Shown here piece by piece: positions 39,708 to 49,019 of a DNA stretch of 64,000 bases. Under the pieces are notes generated by a model. That model was given only the letters and a program-made list of their open reading frames with translations, did not search any database and was not told the origin of the DNA. Within the stretch, counting starts at the first letter, position 1. Each line of letters opens with the position of its first letter. This DNA is from Thiomicrorhabdus sp. (GTDB taxonomy: Bacteria; Pseudomonadota; Gammaproteobacteria; Thiomicrospirales; Thiomicrospiraceae): contig NZ_OY782565.1 of NCBI RefSeq assembly GCF_963677875.1, forward strand, positions 62,001 to 126,000, given 5' to 3'. The translations under genes were made by a program, and so were the position numbers.

Positions 39708-40546
39708 AGGTCAATCTCATCAAGGTCTTCGGCCGTTACCGCGCTAAGATTCGCATCCCCATCATGGTTGTCATCGGCAATCAGCGGCTGCATTGCCGTC
39801 CAAAGGTTAGCGTACAAATGTTTGTTCTTTTTCTCTTGCTCCAGAAGCAATTGCTTGGTTTCGGCACGTGCCTGAGGCTTGGCATAACAAGCCGGACAAT
39901 TATCGGGAATCACCGGCAAATCCGCCGACTCGGCAAAATCACGCGTTTGATTCTCGCGCACCCGAACCAGAGGACGGATAATGCGCACATCTTCATCATC
40001 ATTCAGATAGTGCGCCTTCATGGTTCTCAACTGTCCTGCGTTGAAGGCGGACATGATAAAACTTTCGGCCAAATCATCCAGGTGTTGTGCCAAAGCCAAA
40101 ACGTTGTAACCTTCTCGGCGGCACACCGTATACAGAATACCGCGCTTCTGGCGTGCGCAGAAACTGCAGAAAGAATCTCCTTTCATACGTTCTTCCGCCA
40201 GACCGACCATGTCCTCACTCTCGTAAAAATATGGCACATCCATTTTTTCGCACCATGTTTTCAACGGCGAAGGATCAAACCCGGGAATCATCGGATCAAT
40301 AGTACAGGCCGCCAGCTCGAACTTAACCGGGGCATGCCGTTGCAGATGCTTGAGAATCACCAGCAGACTGAGGGAATCTTTACCGCCGGACAAACCGAGT
40401 AATACCCGATCGCCGTCACGAAGCATCTTAAACTGAGCCATCGCTCTGCCAACCGGCTTCATAATCGCTTTCGGCGGCTTAATCCAGTCTTTGGTGCGTT
40501 CCTTTTTGGTTAGCTTAATCTCGTTCATCTCTGCAGCGTCGCTCAT
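39704..40546 (-). CDS. ttcA: tRNA 2-thiocytidine synthetase TtcA
   Basis: A protein of about 280 residues of the PP-loop ATPase family that thiolates C32 of tRNAs. The PP-loop is LLGLSGGKDSLSLL. Two CxxC pairs that bind an Fe-S cluster are visible (FCSFCARQKRG and DNCPACYAKPQ). I chose the ATG at 40546; a TTG at 40570 lies upstream in frame but gives a less typical beginning. The C-terminal tail is acidic (DDNHDGDANLSA). It overlaps lpxL and diverges from the DUF3616 gene. Confidence 0.94.
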   Translation of the reverse strand: MSDAAEMNEIKLTKKERTKDWIKPPKAIMKPVGRAMAQFKMLRDGDRVLLGLSGGKDSLSLLVILKHLQRHAPVKFELAACTIDPMIPGFDPSPLKTWCEKMDVPYFYESEDMVGLAEERMKGDSFCSFCARQKRGILYTVCRREGYNVLALAQHLDDLAESFIMSAFNAGQLRTMKAHYLNDDEDVRIIRPLVRVRENQTRDFAESADLPVIPDNCPACYAKPQARAETKQLLLEQEKKNKHLYANLWTAMQPLIADDNHDGDANLSAVTAEDLDEIDL

Positions 40547-40619
40547 AACGGCATTTTTATCCTTGGGCAAATTCAGCGCTTATTTTACAATAATCGCAGT
40601 CCATAGGAGATTTGATCCC

Positions 40620-41660
40620 TTGTCAGCCAGCCAATTTCTTCATTCCCGATTCAAAAATCGCTTCTCATTCTCCGACACCTTACGGATTTTCAGCTATCTG
40701 CTACTGATCGGCATTCCGCTGCAACCACTCAAGGCTGGCGAAAGCATTGCCGTCGATTCCCTCAGCATCGACCCGATGAACTTAAGCGGCATGATCATTC
40801 AGGATAACTGGATGGCGATCGTCAGCGACGAAAGCAATCAAATCGCCATTCTCAAACGCGAACAGCACACATGGCGACAATCGCATCTCATCAATTTGAG
40901 CGATCAAGCGGACGAAATCGACTTGGAGGCGCTCGGATTCGACGCGCCTTATCTGTATGCACTTGGTTCCCACAGCAGCAAGCGCAGCCGACTCAAGGAG
41001 CGACTAACCCAAAACAAAAACCGCCAACGCCAGCAACAGCGCTCCGACGAGCCCGCTCGGAAACAGCTGTTCCGAGTACACATCAACCCCAACTTAAAAG
41101 CCGGCAAAATAGAATCCATCAGTCTGCAATCGCTGATTGAACAAGACCCTGTCGTCGGCCTGTTCAGCAAGATTCCCAGCAAAGAAAACGGTGTTGATCT
41201 GGAAGGACTCAGTCTCGATCAAAAAGGCCGCTTGCTTATCGGATTCCGTGGCCCGGTATTACGTGGAAATATGACACCCGTTCTGCGATTAAAACTGGAA
41301 AAAAGCACTTTTAAGGTAAAAAAAAGCAAATGGCTCTGGCTTGACCTGGAAGGCCGGGGATTACGCGGCATGAGTCCGCTGGATGCCGGTATCGGCGGAC
41401 AACTGTTGCTTGCCGGGCCGGTCGGGGATCAATCGGTCGACTATGGCATTTACTACTGGGATGAAAGCGACCAGCTTACCGGAAAAGATCGCGACGACAA
41501 GGGCTTGCGCCTGATATGCAACCTGTCACCCAACCAAGGCAAACCGGAGTCGATCCAATTCATCGGCCGACAGCAAAAGCAAATCGATTTTTTCATTCTG
41601 CATGACGGCATTCGCGGTGGAGGGCTGAGTCGGCGGAGCTGCCCGTTTCCTATGCCTTAG
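40620..41660 (+). CDS. Secreted DUF3616 domain-containing protein
   Basis: A 346-residue protein. I chose TTG at 40620 because GGAG lies 10 bases upstream and because it gives a compact N-terminus with a hydrophobic signal (about 22-40, FSYLLLIGIPLQPLKAGE). Longer frames overlap ttcA. The body has features of DUF3616: SGMIIQDNWMAIVSDESNQI, VDLEGLSLDQKGRLLIGFRGP and NQGKPESIQF. It probably folds as a beta-propeller-like envelope protein. Function is not known. It stands alone between ttcA and the polyamine operon. Confidence 0.75.
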   Translation: MSASQFLHSRFKNRFSFSDTLRIFSYLLLIGIPLQPLKAGESIAVDSLSIDPMNLSGMIIQDNWMAIVSDESNQIAILKREQHTWRQSHLINLSDQADEIDLEALGFDAPYLYALGSHSSKRSRLKERLTQNKNRQRQQQRSDEPARKQLFRVHINPNLKAGKIESISLQSLIEQDPVVGLFSKIPSKENGVDLEGLSLDQKGRLLIGFRGPVLRGNMTPVLRLKLEKSTFKVKKSKWLWLDLEGRGLRGMSPLDAGIGGQLLLAGPVGDQSVDYGIYYWDESDQLTGKDRDDKGLRLICNLSPNQGKPESIQFIGRQQKQIDFFILHDGIRGGGLSRRSCPFPMP

Positions 41661-41869
41661 ACCCGGCTCCAGCCGACCTGACAGGCTACTCCCACCGTTT
41701 CAGTAAGAAAATCAGTAATCCGCGTGAAAAAAAGCTTTTGTTTTTAGCGATTTTTGATTACATTTCAAATTGTTCAGTGAGCATTCCTAAAAATCGTTTT
41801 TTCGACCTGCCGATAAGCGCTCAGGCAGACAAATCACCTTTTCTTTTTCCTTTTCTTGGAGTGATTGCC

Positions 41870-42991
41870 ATGATTTCCCGCAACCGCAAAAATCCCTTGT
41901 TTCGCTACCTCTCCGCAGGCCTTTTTGCACTGAGTGTCCAATTTTTGGGAAGCGCCGCACATGCAGAGCAGCTGCATGTATATAACTGGTCGGATTACAT
42001 TACCGACGAAACACTGGCCAATTTCGAAAAACAGACAGGCATCAAAATCGTTTACGACGTATATGATTCCAATGAAGTGCTGGAGGCAAAACTGCTGGCT
42101 GGAAAAAGCGGCTACGATCTGGTTTTCCCGACCGCCCGTCCGTTTATCGACCGCCACAGCAAAGCCGGTCTCTATCAACCGCTGGATAAAGCCGTCATTC
42201 CGAATTTCAAACACCTTGATCCGGTCATTATGCAATCCTTGTCAGACATCGATCCGGGCAACCGTTATGCCGTGCCTTATATGTGGGGAACCACCGGTAT
42301 CGGCGTGAACATGAAAAAAGTCAAAGAGATTCTTGGCGACGACATGCCGCTGGACACTCTAAAGCTGCTATTCGATCCAAAGATCGTTGCCAAACTTTCC
42401 AAATGCGGTGTCACCCTGATGGATGATGTGACCGAAGTCTTTGCCGCCGCGCATGCTTACAAAGGCGAAGACAGCAACGATTACAGCAAAAAAGCGCTGC
42501 AATCGGCCAGCGAAACCATCAAAGCGGTTCGCCCCTATATCCGCTACTTCCACTCATCGCAGTACATTAACGACCTGGCCAACGGCGACATCTGTGTGGC
42601 ACAAGGTTATTCCGGCGACATTTTGCAGGCTCGCGACCGGGCCGACGAAGCGAAAAACGGTCAGGAAATCGCGTATTTTGTGCCTTCCGAAGGTGCGGTC
42701 GTCTGGACCGATGTCATGGTAGTTCCAGCCGATGCACCTAATCCGAAAGCCGCTTTTAAGTTCATCAATTATCTGCTTGATCCGCTCGTTATCGCCCCAA
42801 TCACCAACTATGTCGCTTATGCCAATGCAAACAAGGATGCGACCGCTCTGATCGACGAGGAAATTCGTCAGGATCCGGGCATCTATCCTCCACAAAGTAC
42901 CCGCGACCATTTCATTGTGATTAAAACCCCGACCGATCGCCAGGTTCGCGATATGAACCGCGCCTGGACACGTCTGAAAACAGGGCAATAA
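41870..42991 (+). CDS. potF: Polyamine ABC transporter periplasmic binding protein (PotF-like)
   Basis: A 373-residue binding protein of the spermidine/putrescine class. The ATG at 41870 follows TTGGAGTG and opens a signal peptide (about 1-33, ending AAHA). The mature protein begins EQLHVYNWSDYITDET, a hallmark of PotD/PotF proteins. Further signatures are KLLAGKSGYDLVFPT, PYMWGTTGIGVN, VAQGYSGDILQARDRA and the C-terminal FINYLLDP. It starts the pot operon, and potA begins one base after its stop. Confidence 0.93.
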   Translation: MISRNRKNPLFRYLSAGLFALSVQFLGSAAHAEQLHVYNWSDYITDETLANFEKQTGIKIVYDVYDSNEVLEAKLLAGKSGYDLVFPTARPFIDRHSKAGLYQPLDKAVIPNFKHLDPVIMQSLSDIDPGNRYAVPYMWGTTGIGVNMKKVKEILGDDMPLDTLKLLFDPKIVAKLSKCGVTLMDDVTEVFAAAHAYKGEDSNDYSKKALQSASETIKAVRPYIRYFHSSQYINDLANGDICVAQGYSGDILQARDRADEAKNGQEIAYFVPSEGAVVWTDVMVVPADAPNPKAAFKFINYLLDPLVIAPITNYVAYANANKDATALIDEEIRQDPGIYPPQSTRDHFIVIKTPTDRQVRDMNRAWTRLKTGQ

Positions 42992-44093
42992 ATGACTTTG
43001 CAAGAGACGCCGATTGTACAACTGCAGCAAGTGACCAAAAACTACGGCGACCTCTATGCTGTAGATGACGTCAGTCTGGATATCTATCCGGGCGAATTCT
43101 TCTCTCTGCTGGGTTCCTCCGGTTGCGGAAAAACCACCTTGTTGCGTATGCTGGCGGGCTTCGAAACCCCGACCAGCGGCAAAATTTTTCTCGGTGGCGA
43201 AGACGTAACCGATCTTCCGCCGTACGAACGCCCCCCTGAATATGATGTTTCAGTCGTATGCGCTGTTTCCACACCTTAACGTTGCCGATAATATCGCCTT
43301 CGGCCTCCGTCAGGAGCGCATGCCAAAAGCAGAACGCGAGCAACGGGTTCAAGAGATGCTGCAACTGGTGCAGATCGAAAAACTCGGCAAACGTAAACCG
43401 CATCAACTCTCCGGCGGTCAGCGTCAGAGGGTGGCTTTGGCGCGCGCTTTGGCCAAGCACCCGAAACTGTTACTGCTCGACGAACCACTCGGCGCTCTGG
43501 ATAAAAAGCTTCGCGAGCAGACGCAGTTTGAACTGGTCAACCTGCAAGAGCGTCTCGGCATTACCTTCATCGTGGTGACCCATGATCAGGAAGAAGCCAT
43601 GACCATGTCATCGCGAATCGCGCTGATGCGCGAAGGCCGTGTCGTTCAGGTCGACGCCCCGCGTCGACTGTATGAGTACCCGAACAGTCGCTACTGCGCG
43701 GATTTTATCGGCTCCATCAATCTGTTCAATGCTGAAGTGGTCAAGCAGGAAGACAATCTGGTCACGCTGAAAAGTCCGGATTGCGATCAACTCCTACAGG
43801 TCTATCACAGCCAGCCTTTGCTGGAAGGAATGACGGCAACCGTCGCAGTTCGTCCGGAAAAAGTCCAGATTACCGAAAGCGGTCAACCGCCACGCTGCAA
43901 CCAGCTTCGTGGCGTCATCAAAGAAATCGCCTATCTCGGCGATGTTTCGGTATATCACGTCGACCTGCCAAGCGGAAAACGTATCCAATTCACCCAGTCG
44001 AACGTCCAGGCGCTGGCGCAACAGCCGCTTGATTGGGAAGAAACCGTCTGTTTGCACTGGCAGGCGGATGCCTGCAATCTTCTGCTGGAATAA
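42992..44093 (+). pseudogene. potA: Polyamine ABC transporter ATPase (PotA-like), frameshifted
   Basis: The full-length product would be about 366 residues, but the frame shifts at a run of six C (43231-43236). Upstream, frame 42992 encodes the N-terminus with Walker A GSSGCGKTT and ends at 43279. The correct continuation (NMMFQSYALFPHLNVADN, LSGGQRQRVALARAL, LLLDEPLGALD, VTHDQEEAMT and a C-terminal TOBE domain) is in the +1-shifted frame to 44093. Deleting one C restores PPYERPLNMMFQSYAL, which fits the family exactly. As written the cell would lack the ATPase of its polyamine importer. A homopolymer sequencing error, phase variation or a real mutation are all possible. potB follows after 2 bases. 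Confidence 0.9.
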
Positions 44094-44095
44094 GA

Positions 44096-44992
44096 ATGCG
44101 TAATCGTTTCAATCTGGGAAAACGCACTTTAATCGGCCTGCCCTGGCTGTGGATGGCGGTGTTCTTCCTGTTACCGTTCCTGTTCATTCTCAAGCTGAGT
44201 CTGTCGGAAGCAGCCTTGATGCAGCCGCCTTACCTGCCGTTTATCCGCGAAGTCAGTGATGGCGTGGTGACCATGACGGTCAACTTCGGCAACTACCTGC
44301 TACTGCTGGAAGACCCGCTGTACTTCAACGCTCTGTTGAACTCAATGGAAATCGCCGCTTGGTCAACGCTGCTGACGCTGCTGGTCGGTTATCCGATGGC
44401 GTATGCCATCGCCAGGGCGCCGCACAACTGGCGCCTGCCACTGCTGATGTTGATTATCCTGCCATTCTGGACTTCATTCCTGATTCGCGTCTACGCCTGG
44501 ATCGGAATACTGAAAAACAACGGCTTACTGAATAATCTGCTGATCTATCTGGGCATTATCGACCAGCCGTTGGAAATTCTGTATACACCAACTGCGGTCT
44601 ACATCGGCATTGTCTACTCCTACCTGCCATTTGTGATTCTGCCGCTGTACGCCACCTTGATTCGCCTTGACGACACTCTGCTGGAAGCGGCTGCCGACCT
44701 TGGCTGTCCGCCGTGGAAGCAGTTCCTGACCGTCACTCTTCCGCTGTCTATTCCGGGCGTGATTGCCGGCACCATGCTGGTGTTTATTCCAGTGATGGGT
44801 GAATTCGTTATTCCCGACCTGCTCGGTGGGCCAAATGTGCTGATGATCGGAAAACTGATGTGGATCGAATTTTTCAGCAATAAGGACTGGCCGGTCGCTT
44901 CGGCACTGGCGGCGATTCTGTTGCTGGTACTGATCGTGCCTTTTGTCCTCTGGCAGCATTTCGAAAATCGAAACCAGGAAAATTCAGGATGA
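44096..44992 (+). CDS. potB: Polyamine ABC transporter permease PotB-like
   Basis: A 298-residue permease. The ATG at 44096 follows the potA stop by 2 bases. There are about six membrane helices and the EAA loop is EAAADLGCPPWKQFLTVTLP. PYLPFIREVSDGVVTMTVNF lies in the large first periplasmic loop, as expected in PotB/PotH. It forms the membrane channel with potC, which it overlaps by ATGA. Confidence 0.93.
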   Translation: MRNRFNLGKRTLIGLPWLWMAVFFLLPFLFILKLSLSEAALMQPPYLPFIREVSDGVVTMTVNFGNYLLLLEDPLYFNALLNSMEIAAWSTLLTLLVGYPMAYAIARAPHNWRLPLLMLIILPFWTSFLIRVYAWIGILKNNGLLNNLLIYLGIIDQPLEILYTPTAVYIGIVYSYLPFVILPLYATLIRLDDTLLEAAADLGCPPWKQFLTVTLPLSIPGVIAGTMLVFIPVMGEFVIPDLLGGPNVLMIGKLMWIEFFSNKDWPVASALAAILLLVLIVPFVLWQHFENRNQENSG

Positions 44993-45843
44993 GGCAGGGC
45001 ATAAAGAAATCAAAAATGAAATCAAAAATGAAATCAAAAATTGCGCTTTTCAGCCTGTTAGCTTTCGGCTACGCTTTTCTGTACGGACCGATTGTCAGCC
45101 TGATTATCTACTCGTTCAACGAGAGCCGCCTGGTCACGGTCTGGGGCGGCTGGAGTACCAAGTGGTACGGTGAACTGATGCGTAATCAGCAGATTCTCGA
45201 TGCCGCCTGGCTGAGTTTGAAAATCGCTGCCATCAGCGCCAGTTTTGCGGTAGTATTCGCCACTCTGGCCGCCATGGCACTGGTGCGTTACAAACGATTC
45301 CGTGGCCGCGGTTCGCTCGCAATCATGCTAACCGCTCCGCTGGTCATGCCGGAAGTGATTCTTGGTCTGTCTCTACTACTGCTGTTTGTCGCCATGAGTG
45401 AATGGCTCGGCTGGCCGGCAGGACGCGGACAAACCACCATCATCATCGCCCACATGACCTTTGCCATTGCTTATGTCACGGTGGTGGTTCGTTCGCGTCT
45501 GGCACATTTCGATTTCAGTTTGGAAGAAGCGGCAATGGATTTGGGAGCCAAACCGGTCAAAGCCTTCTTCACCATCACCTTACCGCTGATCTCTCCGGCA
45601 CTGATTGCCGGCTGGCTATTGGCTTTCACGCTGTCGCTCGACGATCTGGTGGTCGCCAGTTTCGTATCCGGCCCCGGTTCGACGACACTGCCGATGGTGG
45701 TCTATTCTAGCGTTCGTCTGGGTGTCAGCCCGCAGATCAATGCGTTGGCAACCATTATTGTCCTACTGGTCAGTCTGGCGGTAGCAATCGCCGGCTACAT
45801 TTTCTACCGCCAAGAAAAACAGCGCTTAAAAGCGCTGTCATAG
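44989..45843 (+). CDS. potC: Polyamine ABC transporter permease PotC-like
   Basis: A 284-residue permease with about six membrane helices and the EAA loop EAAMDLGAKPVKAFFTITLP. The start overlaps potB. The first codons include three tandem 12-base units that give a repeated Lys/Ser/Met-rich leader (KSKMKSKMKSK), so the true start may be one of the internal ATGs at 45016 or 45028. The 3' end contains a hairpin that serves as a terminator for the convergent minus-strand gene. Confidence 0.92.
   Translation: MRQGIKKSKMKSKMKSKIALFSLLAFGYAFLYGPIVSLIIYSFNESRLVTVWGGWSTKWYGELMRNQQILDAAWLSLKIAAISASFAVVFATLAAMALVRYKRFRGRGSLAIMLTAPLVMPEVILGLSLLLLFVAMSEWLGWPAGRGQTTIIIAHMTFAIAYVTVVVRSRLAHFDFSLEEAAMDLGAKPVKAFFTITLPLISPALIAGWLLAFTLSLDDLVVASFVSGPGSTTLPMVVYSSVRLGVSPQINALATIIVLLVSLAVAIAGYIFYRQEKQRLKALS
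45006..45041 (+). repeat. Three tandem 12-bp repeats at the potC 5' end
   Basis: The unit GAAATCAAAAAT occurs three times without mismatch (45006-45017, 45018-45029, 45030-45041). Each unit carries an in-frame ATG when joined to the next, so copy-number changes would alter leader length without shifting the frame. Confidence 0.85.
45812..45837 (-). terminator. Minus-strand terminator of the TSUP gene inside the potC 3' end
   Basis: CAGCGCT at 45820-45826 pairs with AGCGCTG at 45831-45837 around a 4-base loop. On the minus strand the stem is followed by TTTTTCTTG. It lies 25 bases beyond the TSUP stop codon and within the last codons of potC. Confidence 0.65.
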
Positions 45844-45862
45844 AAAAGCAAAACCGAGCGGC

Positions 45863-46624
45863 TTACAGAAGCGCCGGCAAGTTTTTGTACAGGATAAACA
45901 ACCCCATCAGCAACATGAAAATAGCGAAACCTTTCTTGAGCGCTTCCTGGTCGATTCTAGAACTGATTTTATGACCCAGCCAACCGCCAAAGATACCGAT
46001 TGCCGAAAAAATTCCGATAATGCTCCAATCCAAAGTCAAATCCAAAGCTTTCAACACGGACAGATATTCAGCAAAACCGGCAAACGATTTCACCGCGATA
46101 ATGACCAAACTGGTTCCCACAGCCAACCGCATCGACAGGCCGCCAAGCAAGACCAGCGCCGGAATAATCAGGAAACCGCCGCCAACACCGACCAGACCGG
46201 TCACCCCGCCGACAATAAAGCCGTCGATGGCGATCTTATAAAACGCGCGCGGCTCATGTTCGCCGTCCTGCAGCTTCATCGGCTTGTACATAAAATAAGC
46301 CGCCACCAGAAGCAAAACGGTAAAAATCAGCATCTGCACCGCATCGGACACAAAATGCGCACTCCAGGCACCGGCTACGGCACCGGCCATTCCAGGCACC
46401 CCGAACACCACCACGGTTTTCCACTGAACCAGCTTTTGCCGCGCATATGGAATCGCGGAAAAAACACTGATAATCCCGACGATCATCAAGGAGCTGGCAA
46501 TCGCGACCTTGGTTTCCTGACCAACGACATAGGTCAAAACCGGTACGGTTAAAATCGAACCACCCGATCCCAGCAGACCGAGGGTAATCCCGATAAAGAG
46601 TGCGCCAATCCAGGCCAATACCAT
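45863..46624 (-). CDS. TSUP (TauE/SafE) family anion transporter
   Basis: A 253-residue inner-membrane protein with about eight helices. It contains the duplicated glycine-rich motifs of the family: GITLGLLGSGGSILTVPVL in the first half and GGVTGLVGVGGGFLIIPALV in the second. Members export sulfite, sulfoacetate or other sulfur anions; the substrate here is not known. It is monocistronic between the pot operon and trmA. Confidence 0.88.
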   Translation of the reverse strand: MVLAWIGALFIGITLGLLGSGGSILTVPVLTYVVGQETKVAIASSLMIVGIISVFSAIPYARQKLVQWKTVVVFGVPGMAGAVAGAWSAHFVSDAVQMLIFTVLLLVAAYFMYKPMKLQDGEHEPRAFYKIAIDGFIVGGVTGLVGVGGGFLIIPALVLLGGLSMRLAVGTSLVIIAVKSFAGFAEYLSVLKALDLTLDWSIIGIFSAIGIFGGWLGHKISSRIDQEALKKGFAIFMLLMGLFILYKNLPALL

Positions 46625-46741
46625 AGGGGTTCTCCTAAAAATTTTCTTATGCCAATCGCAAAAATTGGCTCATTCTACACAAAGTGCCGATGCGGATTAT
46701 GACGATAGTATGATCGTCCTGTCAGACCTAAACCCTTTCCG

Positions 46742-47827
46742 TCAGGCTTTGCGAGTCAAAAAGACACCACTTTCGATATGATGCGTGTACGGAAACTGAT
46801 CGAACAGCGCCGTCTGCCGAATGTCGTGCGTCTGCAGCAAGACTTGCAAATCGCGCGCCAGCGTTTCCGGATTGCAGGAAATATAGATAATGCGCTCATA
46901 GTCGCAGACCATCTTGCGCGTCAAATCATCCAGTCCGGAACGCGGCGGATCGACAAAGATAGTCGAAAACTCATACGCGTTCAGATCGATTCCCTTCAAT
47001 CGATTAAACTCACGCCCGCCGAAAGCCTCGGTGACCTCTTCCGCAGCCATTTTGATAATCTGCAGGTTATCGACACCATTATCAGCGATATTAATCTGCG
47101 CCGATGCTACCGAGGTTTTGGAAATCTCCGTCGCCAGAACCTTTCGATAGCAATCCGCCAGCGCAATCGAAAAGTTACCGTTGCCGCAATACAACTCGAT
47201 CAAATCACCGTCCGACTGACCGGAAACCGAGCGCGCCCAATGCAACATGTGTTGCGCCACATACGGGTTCGGCTGGGTAAAACTGTTTTCGATCTGCTGA
47301 TAACGGAAAGGCCTGCCGTCGACATCGAGCGTCTCGGTGACGAAATCCTGATCCAGCAGAATTTTCTGTTTACGCGCCCGCCCGATAATATGATCGATCG
47401 GCAAAATTTCGCGCAGGCGGTTCGCTGCTGCCAACCAGGCATCATCGCCTTCAATTGAACGCCGATAAATCAAGGTCACCAGCATCTGTCCGCTCAAGGT
47501 CGCCAGAAAATCCACCTGAAACAGCTTGCTGCGCAACGCATCGTCGGCCTTGATCGCACTCATCAATCGCGGCATCAGATCGGCAATCGGCTTGATCGCC
47601 ATCGGACACTCATCGATGCGCACCTTCTGCCTGGTTTCCTGATCGAACATGATATAAAACGTATCATCGTCCTCATGCCAGATACGGAATTCAGCCCGCG
47701 CCCGGTAATGTTCAACGGGCGATTCAAAAACTTGCAGATTCGGCATCTGCGGCAAAAGACTCTGCAATCGCTCAACCTTTTCGGCGAGCTGCTGCGCATA
47801 TTGTTCGGGAAATACTTGGCAAAGCAT
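46742..47827 (-). CDS. trmA: tRNA (uracil-54-C5)-methyltransferase
   Basis: A 361-residue SAM enzyme that makes m5U54 in the T loop of tRNA. Recognisable parts are [14 protein letters not shown] (SAM binding), [10 protein letters not shown] and the catalytic cysteine in [13 protein letters not shown]. It begins [17 protein letters not shown]. It lacks the N-terminal TRAM domain and the cysteine cluster of the RlmC/RlmD group, consistent with TrmA. Confidence 0.95.
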   Translation of the reverse strand: MLCQVFPEQYAQQLAEKVERLQSLLPQMPNLQVFESPVEHYRARAEFRIWHEDDDTFYIMFDQETRQKVRIDECPMAIKPIADLMPRLMSAIKADDALRSKLFQVDFLATLSGQMLVTLIYRRSIEGDDAWLAAANRLREILPIDHIIGRARKQKILLDQDFVTETLDVDGRPFRYQQIENSFTQPNPYVAQHMLHWARSVSGQSDGDLIELYCGNGNFSIALADCYRKVLATEISKTSVASAQINIADNGVDNLQIIKMAAEEVTEAFGGREFNRLKGIDLNAYEFSTIFVDPPRSGLDDLTRKMVCDYERIIYISCNPETLARDLQVLLQTHDIRQTALFDQFPYTHHIESGVFLTRKA

Positions 47828-47967
47828 CTTGGCTTACACTGACCTTTTAGCGATTAGTCGACGATTCAAAAAACAGCGCAATTATACGCTATTTGCCGCC
47901 GCATGGCCTTTTAAAACCGGCCGCTGGCTGTCTAAGCCGTTGGAAAATTTGCAAAAGTCTCCACTTG

Positions 47968-48867
47968 CTATAAGGCGTAACGGATTCCAAGATACAGCGC
48001 ATGACTGTCCAGACTCAGATCGGTTTTCGGAATGGCGTAATTCATTCCGCTCAAATCAAGAGTAAATTTCTGCAGGTGCAAACGGCTGTATTGAATTCCG
48101 AAATCAAACCCTAAACTCGGTTCGACATCAAACATTCCCAGTGAACCGCTTCTTTTTAGCCATTGATAACGAATACCGAGCGCATAATGAAAATAATCGC
48201 CATCGATATCCAACCGGTAATCCAGCGTTTTATTACGGATCGACAATTGTTGTGGCGTATAGCTGATTTCACCATACACTGTCGCCCGTTCGCCGAGTGC
48301 TCTGGACAGCAATAACTTCGGCCCAAGCTTATAACCGAGCAATTCGGTTCGACTGGCGACCAGATTCACCTCAACGGAATCGCCGTTCGGCACCGAGACC
48401 GGCATCCCCTGATTAGGTTGCCATCCCGCAGAAGGAACATCCATTCCGGCATTTTCAATCACCGGAGCAGCAACGCCAAGCGAAACACCCAAAGCAATGT
48501 AGTCGCGTTCACTCCAGCGAAACAAGTCATAACCCAGCGTCGCCTGAGCATCAATCCCGCTCCATTCGAATTCCGCACCGAGAATATTCATCTCACCGCC
48601 TTGCGGGCTTTTCACCGTCACCGACTTTTGCAAACCGGTCGTCGGTGTCAAATAGGCGACTGAATAATCGTAGAACAGCCGCCCGGAACGAATCGAAGTA
48701 TGCTCCGTCTTATAATTCAGCCATTCACCGTAGGATTGGATACCGCCCTGCAATCCAAGCAAACCACCCTGCAATTTCATGCCGGCATTACCAATCAAAA
48801 CCTGGGAAGCCGACACTGCATCACTGAGCATCAACAATGCAATCAGACACAGTCCGCGCCAATGCAT
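47968..48867 (-). CDS. Putative outer-membrane beta-barrel protein
   Basis: A 299-residue protein with a signal peptide (about 1-20, DAVSASQ). It has many alternating amphipathic strands with aromatic ends and terminates in LYLGIRYAL. I do not recognise a named family. The pattern fits a small barrel of the outer membrane with no catalytic motif. It is divergent from metH, with a 152-base shared upstream region. Confidence 0.55.
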   Translation of the reverse strand: MHWRGLCLIALLMLSDAVSASQVLIGNAGMKLQGGLLGLQGGIQSYGEWLNYKTEHTSIRSGRLFYDYSVAYLTPTTGLQKSVTVKSPQGGEMNILGAEFEWSGIDAQATLGYDLFRWSERDYIALGVSLGVAAPVIENAGMDVPSAGWQPNQGMPVSVPNGDSVEVNLVASRTELLGYKLGPKLLLSRALGERATVYGEISYTPQQLSIRNKTLDYRLDIDGDYFHYALGIRYQWLKRSGSLGMFDVEPSLGFDFGIQYSRLHLQKFTLDLSGMNYAIPKTDLSLDSHALYLGIRYAL

Positions 48868-49019
48868 AACATTTCCTTATCTATGCATAAGCAATTAATT
48901 ATATACCTTATCGAGCCATGCTGTCTCGGCAAATGGCAAATTCATCCCTTAACCTGCCCGACTAAAGACGTCAACTTTTAAATCAGGTAGAATAGCGCGA
49001 TTAAATTTTTGATACAGGT

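Noticed and set aside
48868-49019. Possible cobalamin riboswitch before metH
   Set aside because: The gap is only 152 bases and I find no B12-box-like conserved element or extended structure.
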